Shown here piece after piece: positions 8,615 through 19,500 of a stretch of 61,065 nt of DNA. Location: IMG/VR virus record IMGVR_UViG_3300031758_000076, positions 1 through 61,065 of that record; one strand, given 5' to 3'. The notes beneath the pieces were generated by a model. The model saw only the letters and a program-made list of their open reading frames with translations. It had not been told where the DNA came from and ran no database searches. Position numbers and translations under genes: made by a program. Source of the stretch: a virus. How positions within the stretch are numbered: the first letter of the stretch is position 1; each line of letters opens with the position of its first letter.

Positions 8615-11440
8615 TTATTCTAACACAATTCGATTGAATGACATGGAAATGTCAGTGGTAGTTCCAGACAGATTGGTTACTGTATAATATATAGTTGATA
8701 CCGTCACTGGATCCATGTTTGCCCCGTTTGCTATAGGGGACAATGTATAATTATATAACGCCGGAGAACCGCTTAGAATCAAATCGGTTATGATTCCAGA
8801 ATTATTTGCAGGGTCAGTTCCGATTGGTCGAGTTAAATCACTGTTTACGTATGATTGAGAACCATATAATCTAAGGCGCACGTCGGTATTTACTTGGGTA
8901 GAAAGTAACATAAACGTTTTTCCAAGAGAAATACTTCCGGTGTAATTTTGATTTGGTGATATACTTGCAACATTTGCCGAAACCGTCCCTCTACTCAAAC
9001 TAGTTTGTGACTGATTACTATTTAATGCATATGAAGCCGTTGTTGCAAAACTTGCAGAAGGAACGTTTGTAGATGACCCAATTCGCACCATTCCAATACT
9101 TGCACTTGCATTTATAGGAACGTTGTCACCGTCATTTTCACTAACACCTAGTTGAACAAAACTACCCGACGTTAGATATACCACTGCGCCCGCATGTGTA
9201 CCCGGGTCGTTGTGTTCAAAATATGCAACAGTAGAACTATACCCAACCGTTTCGGTCCCATCTACTACAATCGATATTCTTCTACCTAAGCCAGTGTTGG
9301 CGTTCCAGTGACAATACCCCGATATTGTATACCACCCGTCTGCCCCATTTGGTACTATTAATTTTGTTGGGTCACTTATATCCCAGAAATTCAAATCATC
9401 TCTACGTTCCGTAGTAAACGGAATGTAGTTCAAATTGTTATCTGTTAATGTTAAACTTGCCGACCTATATACATTCACACCGACAGTACTTCCAGTTAGA
9501 TTAACCGTAATTCCAGATAACGATGTTAGTGCATAACTTGATGTTATTGCTGTGTTTGCAAATGACGCACTTGTTGCAAAACTTGCACTAATAGAACTCG
9601 ACGCCCAACTTGCACTAACACTACTTCCTCCCCCAGTCCCGCCATTTAATGCAAATGATGCCGTTACTGCATATGACGCACTTTGAACAGACCCTAATAA
9701 TACACTAGCAGTTGCTGCATATGACGCACTTTCGATTGAACCCAGTAATAGACTAGCCGTGGCAGCAGAAGTTGCTGTACTTGCTGTTGCACTATTTCGT
9801 GCCCAACTACTCGTTCCTAAAAATCCAACTTGATTTACTAAAGAACTGGTAAATGCATTTGCTAATACGTGACCCGTTCTGGTAATTCGTGCCAATAAGT
9901 TACCACCTTGTAATTGAACGGGACGTATACCAAGATTACTTCTAAATTCAAAATCAGTTCCGGCAAATTCTGAACCAATAACAAATTGGTTATTTGAAAC
10001 ATCCCCAGTAACCCCGAACCAGCTGGTAAATCTATTTGTTCTTGCTAAACCAAACACTACACTGGTTTTTGCCGAAGTACCTGTAGTAAAGTGGTATGCC
10101 ACTTGATTGGAATCATTACTTGGGTCAAAGTTTTCATTAACACTAAACCCATTACTTGATTGCGGATAAAATATTTGACTACCCAATACTAATGTATTTG
10201 GGCTGGATATGGCCAGTGAACCGCTGACTACGCTTAATCCAGAAGTTCTTAACGATCCGGTAATTTCTGTGTCACCGATAACTCGTAGTTCTACCGGTAA
10301 ACTACTAGACAATGTTAACGAACCCGTAATTGTCTGATTTCCAATGAATATATTTGAACCGGTGGTTGCAAACGAACCCGTGTTAATTGGTGCACCACCT
10401 CCACCACCATTCAAAGCAAACGATGCCGTTAATGCAGTTGTTGCATAACTTGCGCTGATTGAACTGGATGCCCAACTAGATGAAATTGCATTAGATTGTG
10501 TAGAACCATTCCCATCTGAACCAACCCCAACTTCTCGACCGAGGTCTGCAAATGGTGTGGAAGAATGTCTGAAAAAATCAAATACTGCTTTACAGCCAAC
10601 TGAAGTATTTATCGTTGATGCACAGATACCAACGCGGTTTGGGAGTTGAGTACTAAACCATGATGAAGCAGGTTCACTAAATAATATATCATATTCAACA
10701 CCATCAAACGAACGTGCAAAGTATAATGTAGTTCCATCAAAATCAATTCTATGAAATACTGTCGGTGAAAATGCACCACCTTCATATGAAATTGAATTGA
10801 AACTTGTAAAACTATTATATCTTAAAACTTGTGTATTTAATAGTCGAATATCATTACTCGGTCCACAAAAAATTCTGAAGACTGTAACTTTTCCGCTAAC
10901 CGTATCTCTCAAGTATATTGCAGAATTATGATATGTATTTTTCCCTAAAAGTTCCATTCTAGTAAGTACTGTAAAACCTCCAGTAGGTAAAACTTTTTCT
11001 ATGGCAGTAGGGTTGTCCCCCGAACCAGTCAGTGGAGTTATGATACACCGTCCGTTCAATACTGTAACTGTTCCACTGCCAGTTGCCAAAGTCCATCCCG
11101 ATGGAATTCCACTACCACTGACGGTAAACTCATCATTTAAGACCGACGGATTTGTCGGTGGAGCAAATGGGTCATATTTCGTATAAATTGCTTGACCACC
11201 TCCACCGCCACCGCCATTCAACGCATACGAGGCAGTTAATGCGTATGAAGAAGAATTTGCTGTGTCCGCAATAGAGGCAGTTGGATTTGGCTTGTAATTC
11301 AGTAATACCAATTCACCATTATGTTTTTTAGAGAATAGCCGGCCATCGTAAGAATTAAATGCTAATTCTCCGACTGCCAAATATTGTGGATCTGGTGTGG
11401 AACCTGATGTTGGGTTACTTTTTACAATAATTCCTGCCAT
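8615..11440 (-). CDS. Long tail fibre with Ser/Ala shaft repeats
   Basis: 941 residues. The N-terminal ~50 residues form a compact module (MAGIIVKSNPTSGSTP ... VGELAFNSYDG) that in many marine myoviruses starts virion attachment proteins. After it come several copies of a Ser/Ala repeat (SASYALTASYALNGGGGG and variants, near residues 60-75, 320-345, 545-600 and 625-640) that separate globular beta domains. One of these, after the first repeat block, resembles a concanavalin/LamG-type sandwich. Such repeats give extended trimeric shafts. The same ASYALNGG module occurs in the 13974-16493 product. The gene is between two smaller fibre genes and shares their strand and late-gene setting. Confidence 0.85.
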   Translation of the reverse strand: MAGIIVKSNPTSGSTPDPQYLAVGELAFNSYDGRLFSKKHNGELVLLNYKPNPTASIADTANSSSYALTASYALNGGGGGGGQAIYTKYDPFAPPTNPSVLNDEFTVSGSGIPSGWTLATGSGTVTVLNGRCIITPLTGSGDNPTAIEKVLPTGGFTVLTRMELLGKNTYHNSAIYLRDTVSGKVTVFRIFCGPSNDIRLLNTQVLRYNSFTSFNSISYEGGAFSPTVFHRIDFDGTTLYFARSFDGVEYDILFSEPASSWFSTQLPNRVGICASTINTSVGCKAVFDFFRHSSTPFADLGREVGVGSDGNGSTQSNAISSSWASSSISASYATTALTASFALNGGGGGAPINTGSFATTGSNIFIGNQTITGSLTLSSSLPVELRVIGDTEITGSLRTSGLSVVSGSLAISSPNTLVLGSQIFYPQSSNGFSVNENFDPSNDSNQVAYHFTTGTSAKTSVVFGLARTNRFTSWFGVTGDVSNNQFVIGSEFAGTDFEFRSNLGIRPVQLQGGNLLARITRTGHVLANAFTSSLVNQVGFLGTSSWARNSATASTATSAATASLLLGSIESASYAATASVLLGSVQSASYAVTASFALNGGTGGGSSVSASWASSSISASFATSASFANTAITSSYALTSLSGITVNLTGSTVGVNVYRSASLTLTDNNLNYIPFTTERRDDLNFWDISDPTKLIVPNGADGWYTISGYCHWNANTGLGRRISIVVDGTETVGYSSTVAYFEHNDPGTHAGAVVYLTSGSFVQLGVSENDGDNVPINASASIGMVRIGSSTNVPSASFATTASYALNSNQSQTSLSRGTVSANVASISPNQNYTGSISLGKTFMLLSTQVNTDVRLRLYGSQSYVNSDLTRPIGTDPANNSGIITDLILSGSPALYNYTLSPIANGANMDPVTVSTIYYTVTNLSGTTTDISMSFNRIVLE

Positions 11441-11451
11441 AGTGTTATTCT

Positions 11452-11877
11452 CTAATCAATAATGTATGCATATGCAAATGGTCTACTTGTGACGTTTGAT
11501 ATAATTATATTTAAAAATACTGAAGACACGTTTACGTTTGACCCGGTATTCGTGTATAGGATATTATCAAACACCGATGATACGTTTACGTTTGACCCCG
11601 TGGTTGTGTATAGAATATTATCAAACACTGAGGAGACATTTACTACGGAACCAGTGTTCGTATATAAAATATTATCAAATACAGAGGACACTCTTGTTAA
11701 AGAACTACTTTCAGCTACCCCGACTATTAGTGTTATTAGGTCTTGGGTAATTCTAACGTCAGAACTACCGGATCCTATTAGTACGGTAGTTAAATCTTGG
11801 GTAATTCTAACGTCAGAACTACCGGATCCTATTAATGTAGTGGTTAAGTCTTGGGTAACTCGTAAATCAGTGGACAT
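11452..11877 (-). CDS. Short fully repetitive protein (two tandem repeat families)
   Basis: 141 residues made almost entirely of repeats: first about three units of a 17-residue repeat (V/LRxTQDLTTxLIGSGSSD), then four units of another (VSSVFDNILYTNTGSxVN), then a short tail. The DNA is repetitive too (11,540-11,860), with nearly identical stretches in the first block. Alternating polar and hydrophobic residues and the regular length suggest a beta-solenoid or stacked-strand rod. It sits between two tail adhesin genes and overlaps the next one by one base. It starts with MSTDL; the truncated gene at the right edge of the window begins with a similar STDL stretch. Role inferred: fibre linker or spike. 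Confidence 0.8.
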   Translation of the reverse strand: MSTDLRVTQDLTTTLIGSGSSDVRITQDLTTVLIGSGSSDVRITQDLITLIVGVAESSSLTRVSSVFDNILYTNTGSVVNVSSVFDNILYTTTGSNVNVSSVFDNILYTNTGSNVNVSSVFLNIIISNVTSRPFAYAYIID

Positions 11878-12962
11878 TATGAATCTCTTTTAAAACCCAC
11901 CTCCAATGAATTAAACTCTGCAGGTCTGAATTTGTTTCCTGTGTTAGGATTTATCTCCCATCCAGTGAATTGATCGGTATATGTTATAGATGCAGAAATA
12001 GCATTACTTCCGGTATAATCGGTACTATTAATACGTAATAAATGTTCGACTCCCATTAAATCCGGTCCATCCGCTCTAACAATTGATTTTTTTAACACTG
12101 CTTCAATTGATGATGATATTGGTATTGTACTAAATACCGATGCGGTGTTTGCAGGTCGTAGTGTAAATGTTTCTCTGAGGGGGAAGATTCCGGAAGCTGA
12201 TGCAATTAGGTAACTCGTGTCTCCATCGTTTGGACGTTCGTTAATTGCATTTGCATCAGTCGTTGCCCCGGAAGAAGTCATTTGAGTATAAAATCCAGAT
12301 GCGGATGGAACATAACTTGCCATAAAAAAATTACCATTTCCAATTGACGTATTAAATGACACTCCCGAGGTATTTAATATTAGTAAATCGTCTATAAGTA
12401 TGATTCGATCAGGATTAATTCTATTGTCTATTCTAAACACATTGACTGCTGGAAATACATTACTTGCATTCACGTTTAAACCACTTGCAGAAAATAATAA
12501 CTGTCCATTATTTTTTATTTGTACACTTCCACTACCAAGACTAGCGCTACTAATTACCGAACGTATTTCAAGAAAATTCCATGAATTGAATCGAACTGTT
12601 GCAGTTGACGAGAATATTGTACCAATAGAATTATATATAGTAGTAGTACTGGGAGTAGGAGCTATACCAAATAATAACGTCCCCATATTACGGAATTCAA
12701 TTAAGGCAGTCGAGACATTTGTCACCGGGTATACCGCCACATAACAAATAATTTCTCTATGACTGTTTTGAAAAGAGAAATCCGATGTGTAGGGACTAAT
12801 ATTATTTCCTATCATAAATATTGAACCGGACGGTCTACCCGTTATACCCGATTGATTTCTAGTTAAGGTAGAAGTATTACTACCACCCATACCATATTTT
12901 GTTCTAAACACAGTTGAATTTAATTCATATTCATCAAATGGTTCGTAGAGTAATAACGTCAT
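11877..12962 (-). CDS. Tail adhesin-like protein, LamG/concanavalin-type fold suspected
   Basis: 361 residues from the ATG at 12962, chosen because GGAA lies at proper spacing and the longer in-frame start at 13001 runs into the upstream gene. Beta-rich, almost no cysteine. The N-terminal half resembles a jelly-roll lectin domain, and the C-terminus ends with the pattern WEINPNTG ... EFNSLEVGFK. The 12982-13977 product ends in a matching pattern, FETNPNTG ... NNTQIGF, so the two are paralogues. This terminal motif is common in phage tail proteins. Likely part of the receptor-binding apparatus. Confidence is in the gene, less in the fold. Confidence 0.8.
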   Translation of the reverse strand: MTLLLYEPFDEYELNSTVFRTKYGMGGSNTSTLTRNQSGITGRPSGSIFMIGNNISPYTSDFSFQNSHREIICYVAVYPVTNVSTALIEFRNMGTLLFGIAPTPSTTTIYNSIGTIFSSTATVRFNSWNFLEIRSVISSASLGSGSVQIKNNGQLLFSASGLNVNASNVFPAVNVFRIDNRINPDRIILIDDLLILNTSGVSFNTSIGNGNFFMASYVPSASGFYTQMTSSGATTDANAINERPNDGDTSYLIASASGIFPLRETFTLRPANTASVFSTIPISSSIEAVLKKSIVRADGPDLMGVEHLLRINSTDYTGSNAISASITYTDQFTGWEINPNTGNKFRPAEFNSLEVGFKRDS

Positions 12963-12981
12963 AATACTATTCCAATAAAAA

Positions 12982-13977
12982 TTATAAAATTGTAAAACCA
13001 ATTTGTGTATTATTTACATCAGACAACGAAGACCATGGTGTCCCCGTATTTGGATTTGTTTCGAATATTCCTGCATGATATCGATAACTGTCCAATATTG
13101 ATTCGCTTGGGGAGTATGCAAACGTACTGCCACTTTTAATTGCTATCTGCATAGCGCGTGAACCTGGTTCCGTCTTTCGTGCAAGTGCTTTAACTCCTAA
13201 CCCATATATTTGTGTAACTGACCCGGTATATTCCACCGTTTTGTATAGGTCCATACTATTTGGAAGCGATGCCGATACAAACGTGACATCGTTATCGGGG
13301 GAGTTTCCATCATCTACCATTAATGCATTTGAGCTAGACAGCGGTGTGAAATTTATCGTATCACCTGATGCGGTTGGTGTCGTTGAAAATATTCGTATAT
13401 CGCCTAAAAATCCGTTGGTTGCAGGATTACTTCCTTGTGTGTTTGTTATGTACCAATCCGTTATATATGTAAAGTCGCTCTGTTGATCAACTCTCACTTC
13501 ATCAGCATATGCCAATACACCATTTCGCGTATCTAGTCCAGATGCACTAATTACCGTTTGTGCATTAAGTCTTACGTGCACACTTCCGGAAATATCATCT
13601 ATAACTGCGCCAAATTCATAATAATACCAATTGTTAGACACATAATTTGGTATGGTGTATGTTGCTAATGTAGTACTGCCACCTCTACGCACCGTAATTA
13701 GTCCATTGCTTGATACGAGGTCAACGTGAGTTGTACCATTCTGTCTAATAAGTAGTAGAAAAGTTCCTCCAGTTTGGCGAACTGCCATGCCACAGTATAT
13801 TGGATTTGAACCCGTTACACCTGCAAGTAGGTACGAATTATACATATTTGCCCCAGACGTATTAGATGGCCATCTAGAATAGATGGCACCCACGCCTTGC
13901 ACATTGTAAGTTAGTTTAAAATTTGATGCTATATTGGAAGTAGTCAAACCAAAAAAATTTTGTTCGTATATTATCAT
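12982..13977 (-). CDS. Tail adhesin-like protein, paralogue of the preceding product
   Basis: 331 residues. A beta-sandwich-like N-terminal half (YEQNFFG ... WYYYEFG ... DEVRVD, reminiscent of LamG-type folds with a Trp/Tyr-rich core) is followed by a C-terminal module ending in NPNTGTPWSSL ... IGF. It overlaps the end of the upstream 839-residue gene by four bases and is 19 bases from the next gene. No catalytic motif seen. Likely tail tip or fibre. Confidence 0.8.
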   Translation of the reverse strand: MIIYEQNFFGLTTSNIASNFKLTYNVQGVGAIYSRWPSNTSGANMYNSYLLAGVTGSNPIYCGMAVRQTGGTFLLLIRQNGTTHVDLVSSNGLITVRRGGSTTLATYTIPNYVSNNWYYYEFGAVIDDISGSVHVRLNAQTVISASGLDTRNGVLAYADEVRVDQQSDFTYITDWYITNTQGSNPATNGFLGDIRIFSTTPTASGDTINFTPLSSSNALMVDDGNSPDNDVTFVSASLPNSMDLYKTVEYTGSVTQIYGLGVKALARKTEPGSRAMQIAIKSGSTFAYSPSESILDSYRYHAGIFETNPNTGTPWSSLSDVNNTQIGFTIL

Positions 13978-16493
13978 AATCGTAGAAGTTCTAAAGTTAA
14001 ATTCACACGTTGTATAGTACTACTTGCCGACACATAAAATTTTAATGTATCATTTTTATTTATAGAGGCAGTCCATCCTGCTAATGACGATGATGTATTT
14101 TTCACACTTGCAGATATAAATGGTTTTTCTGATGCTACAATACTATTGGATGCCGTTGGTGGATATGTTGCATATGTACTTTTCCAAATATCAACTGTAA
14201 TACTTCCCGACCTATCTGCAAGTAACGCCCATGATTGTATACTACCACTAAATGGAATTAATATTTCTGCTTTTTCTCCGGTGGTTATTGCGGAGCCACC
14301 ACCATCTATAATTATTCCAACCGTAGACGTTCTCATATTATTGGATAAATCTACTGTATAATTATTATTTGCCCCGCCATCGCTTGCAGAAAATCTACTT
14401 GATAACGATAAAACTCTTTCATTGGTGAGATTACTACTTTGCGAAAGGACTAAATATTGCGATGACAAAGCAAATGCAGCACCATCAATATCGGCCAACG
14501 ATGCAGAGCCGGTGATATAGGTACCACCTTCAGTAAATGCAAATGAGCCCGTTATATTAAGACTGCCGGTAATAACAGCACTTCCAGTAAACGGAAATCC
14601 AGCCCCACTTCCACCATTTAATGCATACGATGCAGTAAATGCATAACTTGATGAAGCAACCGAACTACTATCAAACGGTGTGGTTTTTGAACCAACGAAA
14701 TAGGTTGGAGTGGATAACGTCGATATACCAATAGAATTATTGTTAATATCTAAATAATCTGCCTTGAACGTCAAAACTTTATTTCGATAATTTAAGTTTT
14801 GAAGTAGTGTATCCACTTCATCGGGACTAAAGAAGTCTTCAGTTGCAGTTTTTACGGAAATATTTGAAATACTCCACCAGCCCCCATACACTACGAATCG
14901 TATACCTACTATACTTGCATCTTTAATGTTTGGTATAAAATTAAACTGGGTATTTTCAAAATTTTGTTTTTTGAACGTTGCATTTGGTGTTAATGTTCCA
15001 ATTAACTGTCCACGAGCATCGGGTGTAAGTATTCTAGAACCACTCGTTTCTTGAGTGATTAAATACACTTCCATAGAATAATCAGACTGTGCTAACTCCG
15101 TTGAGCCCGAGTACTTATTGGCAATTGCATCAAACGTTAATGTATATTCACTGTTCGGAAATAATCTAAGACTATTTGTAGACCTGTTACCAATAAAGTA
15201 TGACACATTATTTACATACGAACTACCAACAATCTGCGGAGTTACATTTATTGCGTCCAGTAAGTCTACTTGCGAAGACGTAATTTTCGTAGTTATTAAT
15301 GAAGATGAATTATAGTATGTTGGTAAGGTTGGTTCTATTTGATTTTTTTGCAATGACATTGTGGCAGTATACCAATAGTCATCAACAAGTAAATTTCTAT
15401 TAAATATACCGGTTGGTAAAACTGTACTGGAACTATCTACTGCAAATAATTCTGCCACATCCGTGGTGATATCGCCTAATACAACATATTCACCAGGTTC
15501 TGCGGCAGGTTTATACGAAATTCTAATTTTATGAATTTCACCGGACAATGTACTTAGATTTACAATACGAATTTTTGCGTAAGATACATCATAAATCGTA
15601 TTAGCTACCTCTAACCTATCGTACTCCAACGACAACGAGCCGCTTACCGTTACATTACCAAGTTTATCAAGATTCGTAGTGTAAAGTGTACTACTACTAA
15701 AAAATCCATTCAGTATTAAGGTATTGTTATCGGTATATAATAGAGAACCATTACTTTCTGCAAGTTTACTATTGAAAATTTTCGTTATAGGTAACGATAC
15801 ATTTAAATTTTGAGAAACTCCGGGTGCTGAGTAGGACAGTGACCCAGTAATTCTACCGTTTAAAAATTCCGACGAAAATTTTGATGCAGTGGTAGGACCA
15901 GTTATTTCTAATAGATACCCGTTTGGAAACACATTTAGATATGTGGGGTCAAATTTAATATCCAACGGTTCTTGTAATCGTTGTATAAACGCAGAATAAC
16001 TGGGTTCTAGGTAGAATTTTTCCTCTACGACTAGTTGCGGTGGTTTTGCAAATCGAATAGGAGTTTTGTTTTCAATTCGTGGTGAAATGATTACATCGGT
16101 AGTCCATCTCACATTAAATTTGTCACGCCACTCTGGTGGTATCGGTGTTCCGTTTTTGTAAAACTCTGCACATCCCAGTATTACGACCTTACCCGGTCCA
16201 ATAGGCGTATCACTATATACTTCAATTTGTACCAATCTAGAGTTACCTTCAATAAAATTCGACACCGGTGCACTATACACCGATGTCCCATCTTTATTCA
16301 AGATTTCTACTAATATTTTTGAGTTAGGTTTTAATATTCCAGCACCGGCAATAAGAAACGCGTTTCGACCACCGTAAAAATAACCGTCAAATTGGCTAAT
16401 TTTAAAGTAGTCGGAACGTGTACCTTGGTCTTCAATTAATACATCGTATTTATGAAGATTTAAAGCTAATGTGGACTTTCTGGTTCTTGGCAT
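13974..16493 (-). CDS. Large tail/baseplate appendage protein with an ASYALNGG fibre module
   Basis: 839 residues. The N-terminal ~330 residues contain an Ig-like region with a GGRNAFLIAGAG motif and a PPEWRDKFNVRW segment, typical of large structural proteins that anchor fibres to the baseplate in marine T4-like phages. Near residues 615-635 it carries the Ser/Ala fibre repeat (SSYAFTASYALNGG) also used in the 941-residue fibre, then a short ITGSL repeat block and a compact C-terminal domain. It is separated by only 12 bases from the recombination nuclease gene, so a structural and a replication gene share a run here. Probably the proximal fibre protein. Confidence 0.8.
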   Translation of the reverse strand: MPRTRKSTLALNLHKYDVLIEDQGTRSDYFKISQFDGYFYGGRNAFLIAGAGILKPNSKILVEILNKDGTSVYSAPVSNFIEGNSRLVQIEVYSDTPIGPGKVVILGCAEFYKNGTPIPPEWRDKFNVRWTTDVIISPRIENKTPIRFAKPPQLVVEEKFYLEPSYSAFIQRLQEPLDIKFDPTYLNVFPNGYLLEITGPTTASKFSSEFLNGRITGSLSYSAPGVSQNLNVSLPITKIFNSKLAESNGSLLYTDNNTLILNGFFSSSTLYTTNLDKLGNVTVSGSLSLEYDRLEVANTIYDVSYAKIRIVNLSTLSGEIHKIRISYKPAAEPGEYVVLGDITTDVAELFAVDSSSTVLPTGIFNRNLLVDDYWYTATMSLQKNQIEPTLPTYYNSSSLITTKITSSQVDLLDAINVTPQIVGSSYVNNVSYFIGNRSTNSLRLFPNSEYTLTFDAIANKYSGSTELAQSDYSMEVYLITQETSGSRILTPDARGQLIGTLTPNATFKKQNFENTQFNFIPNIKDASIVGIRFVVYGGWWSISNISVKTATEDFFSPDEVDTLLQNLNYRNKVLTFKADYLDINNNSIGISTLSTPTYFVGSKTTPFDSSSVASSSYAFTASYALNGGSGAGFPFTGSAVITGSLNITGSFAFTEGGTYITGSASLADIDGAAFALSSQYLVLSQSSNLTNERVLSLSSRFSASDGGANNNYTVDLSNNMRTSTVGIIIDGGGSAITTGEKAEILIPFSGSIQSWALLADRSGSITVDIWKSTYATYPPTASNSIVASEKPFISASVKNTSSSLAGWTASINKNDTLKFYVSASSTIQRVNLTLELLRL

Positions 16494-16505
16494 TCAGTAT
16501 CCCAT

Positions 16506-19500
16506 TTATATAGATACACTGGAATATCCATCCTCTTTTTTAATTTCTATGAGGTTGTCTACCATGTCTCTTGCTGTATCTAAGTGACTTACTATAAGTA
16601 TAGTGTCGAAATGAGATTTAAGTAAATTAAACAATATTTGCATAGAATGAAGATGGTCGGCATCAAGTACCCCAAATCCTTCGTCAATAATAAACATGTT
16701 GGACTTCGGAAGATTGCTTGCGTTCAGTAGAGCAACTCGGATTGCTAAACTAGTGATAAATCGTTCCATACCTGAACTGTTTTCAAGTGGCCATATCCGA
16801 TCGTTATCATATGATAATTTTCCGTTAATGTTCTTTCCATCCACCTCAAGTGACACCGAAAAGTCAACAATCTGAGATAGGATATTATTGATTTCTGCTT
16901 CAATATTTGGTATTGCTTTACTCATCAAATCATATGGCACCCCGTCACGACCAACTGCCAGCATATAATGATTATATGCTTCATACGTAATTTCCAGTTC
17001 TTCAGCCTCTTTCAATTTATTTTTTAACTCAGTCTTCTTAGCATTAAGTACAGATAGGTCACCGTGTAATAAACGAAGTTCTCTGTCTATATTGGCAATA
17101 TTTTGTTTGGTATCTGCAATATTACGATGTATTACTTGTAGTTCTTTCTCGACCGTCTGATTGTGTAGAATATTTTCTTCATTCGTCTTGTATACCGAAA
17201 TTTCATCATGAATCTTACCCAACGAAATTTCCACCTTTTCCAAGGTATTTTTTGCGGTAACTAATACGTTTTTAGATTTTTCCACTTCTTGACCAAGTTC
17301 CACTAATTCCTTTTTGAGAACAAGTGCTTCTTCGTAAGAATCTTTATTCCACGCATGTTCCGAACATTCCGTAGCAATAGTTCGAATTGCATCTTCCTCA
17401 ATAATTCGTTCAGCATACAAGTTATCTAACTCTTCGTTGGTCAACTTAACGTCTTCAATAACAGAACGATTATTTTCTACACAGACATCACAGTTTGGAT
17501 TATACTTATATGCTTCCAATTTTGTCTTAAACAATGTCTTTTCTTGAATCTTAGTATTCAATACACGAATACTATTATTTTTCTTCTTAGACAACTCATT
17601 TAACTCATTCCACTTGTCAAATGATACTTGTAAGGCAACCATATCATAATCATTGAAATGTGTGGTGGCTTCCTTCAAATCGGTTTCACTGGAAATTAAT
17701 GCGTATTCCGCAATAGCAACATCTTCCTGAGCAGTCTTTAATTTCTTTTCAGTAGTTACTAATCTATTTTGTAAGTCAGTCCAATTACCCGAAGTCTCTG
17801 GAACCGGTCGCTTGGTTGCATATTTCTCCTTATACTGGGTTTCTATATCTGATAATGTCTGTACAAACGTTTCCTTCCCCGATTCAAATTCATCAATTCT
17901 ATCGGTGACTTTTACAAGATTTTGATGCACGTCCGCCAGTTGGTCTGTTACATCAGACTTCTTAAACCGTTTGAGAATGCCCGTGATTTCTTTTGCTTCA
18001 TCATGTGCAGCATCAAATAATTTATCAAAGATATTCAATCCCATAAACTGAATGAGTAGGTCTTTCCGTTCAGAATGTGACTTGTCAATAAAGAGCGCAT
18101 TACTATTCTGACTACTCAACGCAGTCATGACAAAATCTTCATAGGTTCCGACATATGAACGAATATTAGCATTCGTATCACGACGGTCTTCTCCGTTTAA
18201 ATTCTGCTGACTTCCATCGGGTAATATCTTCCAGAACGAGGCATCTACCTTTACATCGCCATTTTTCTTACGAGTTCCGACGCGTTTAATACCAAACGTT
18301 TCATGATTAATTTCAAAGGCAAGTTCACAGGTAAATGAATCTTTACGATTGTTTAGAATATGGTCACCCTTAAATGCTCTCGGGGTCTTGTCGTATAAAC
18401 AAAACATGAGTGCATCCATAATAGAACTCTTTCCAGAGGCATTTGCAGCAAAAATTCCATACAATCCTTTCATGTCAGAGAAATTAATTTCATTATCTTC
18501 CCCGTATGAAAACATGTTAGAAAACTTAAAGAGTAGTGGGCGCCAATGAATATTTCGGGATTGGTCATCATGAACAATTTTGGAATTCAAATCTTTATTA
18601 ATTTGTTCTATTGCTTTCAATACAGTATCATCCAACGTACTATATTTCTGTGCCAACCAATCATTGATTAACGTATTCTGTAACGAAACGTTTGTTAAAT
18701 CTAATATATCATGTGACTGAATTGTACTTGTGTTCACGTTTGACGGCTTTCTATTCTTATTGACCGACATTTCGATGATGTTGTACTTATTACGAAGTGT
18801 TGTAATGAGTTTCTTAACTTCCGTAGTATCCATATCTCCCGTGAACAATCTCACTCTAGCATTCTTAGGCATGTTCGATGGGTATGTAATACGTGAGTTA
18901 TATACTTCAAGTGTTACATATCCATAATCGTTTTCTAATGGGACAAACTCAAATGACCGTGCCGCAACATTCCACAAACACCACCCGTGTGGGTCCAGTG
19001 TTTCGCCGTGGTTCTGTTGAATAAGTGAACCAGGATACACGATAATTGGATTACGTTCTTTAAGAACCTGCGACGGCTTGTGAATATCTCCAAGTAATAC
19101 CATATCAAATCCATCAAATGTAGAAATATTTACATGACGGTTTGTAATCGTAAAGTTTGCATCAGTCACAGCACCATGAACTGGTCCGTGATATAATGCA
19201 ATTTTATGTGGAGTGTTTAGTTCTGTTGCAACTGGCCACGTATCATGCTCGTCAAAAATAGACATGACAGCAAACTGTGTATCGGCCACTGTTACAATTG
19301 CAGAATCCTTAACATAATATAACTGTGGGTGCTGGAGATTATTCACTAGTGGAGTCAATGCATCCATACGATTAGTATTTGCTAAATTACAGTCATGATT
19401 ACCGGCAATCAAAATCGTTGGAGCAATATCTGCAATATTTTTCAAGAAACGAGAGGTAATTTCAACCATTTCTGGACTCATGTCCGTCTTTGCATGAACG

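Noticed and set aside
11540-11860. Direct DNA repeats as a CRISPR-like array
   Set aside because: Repeats are in frame and encode the repetitive protein; there are no unique spacers of constant length.
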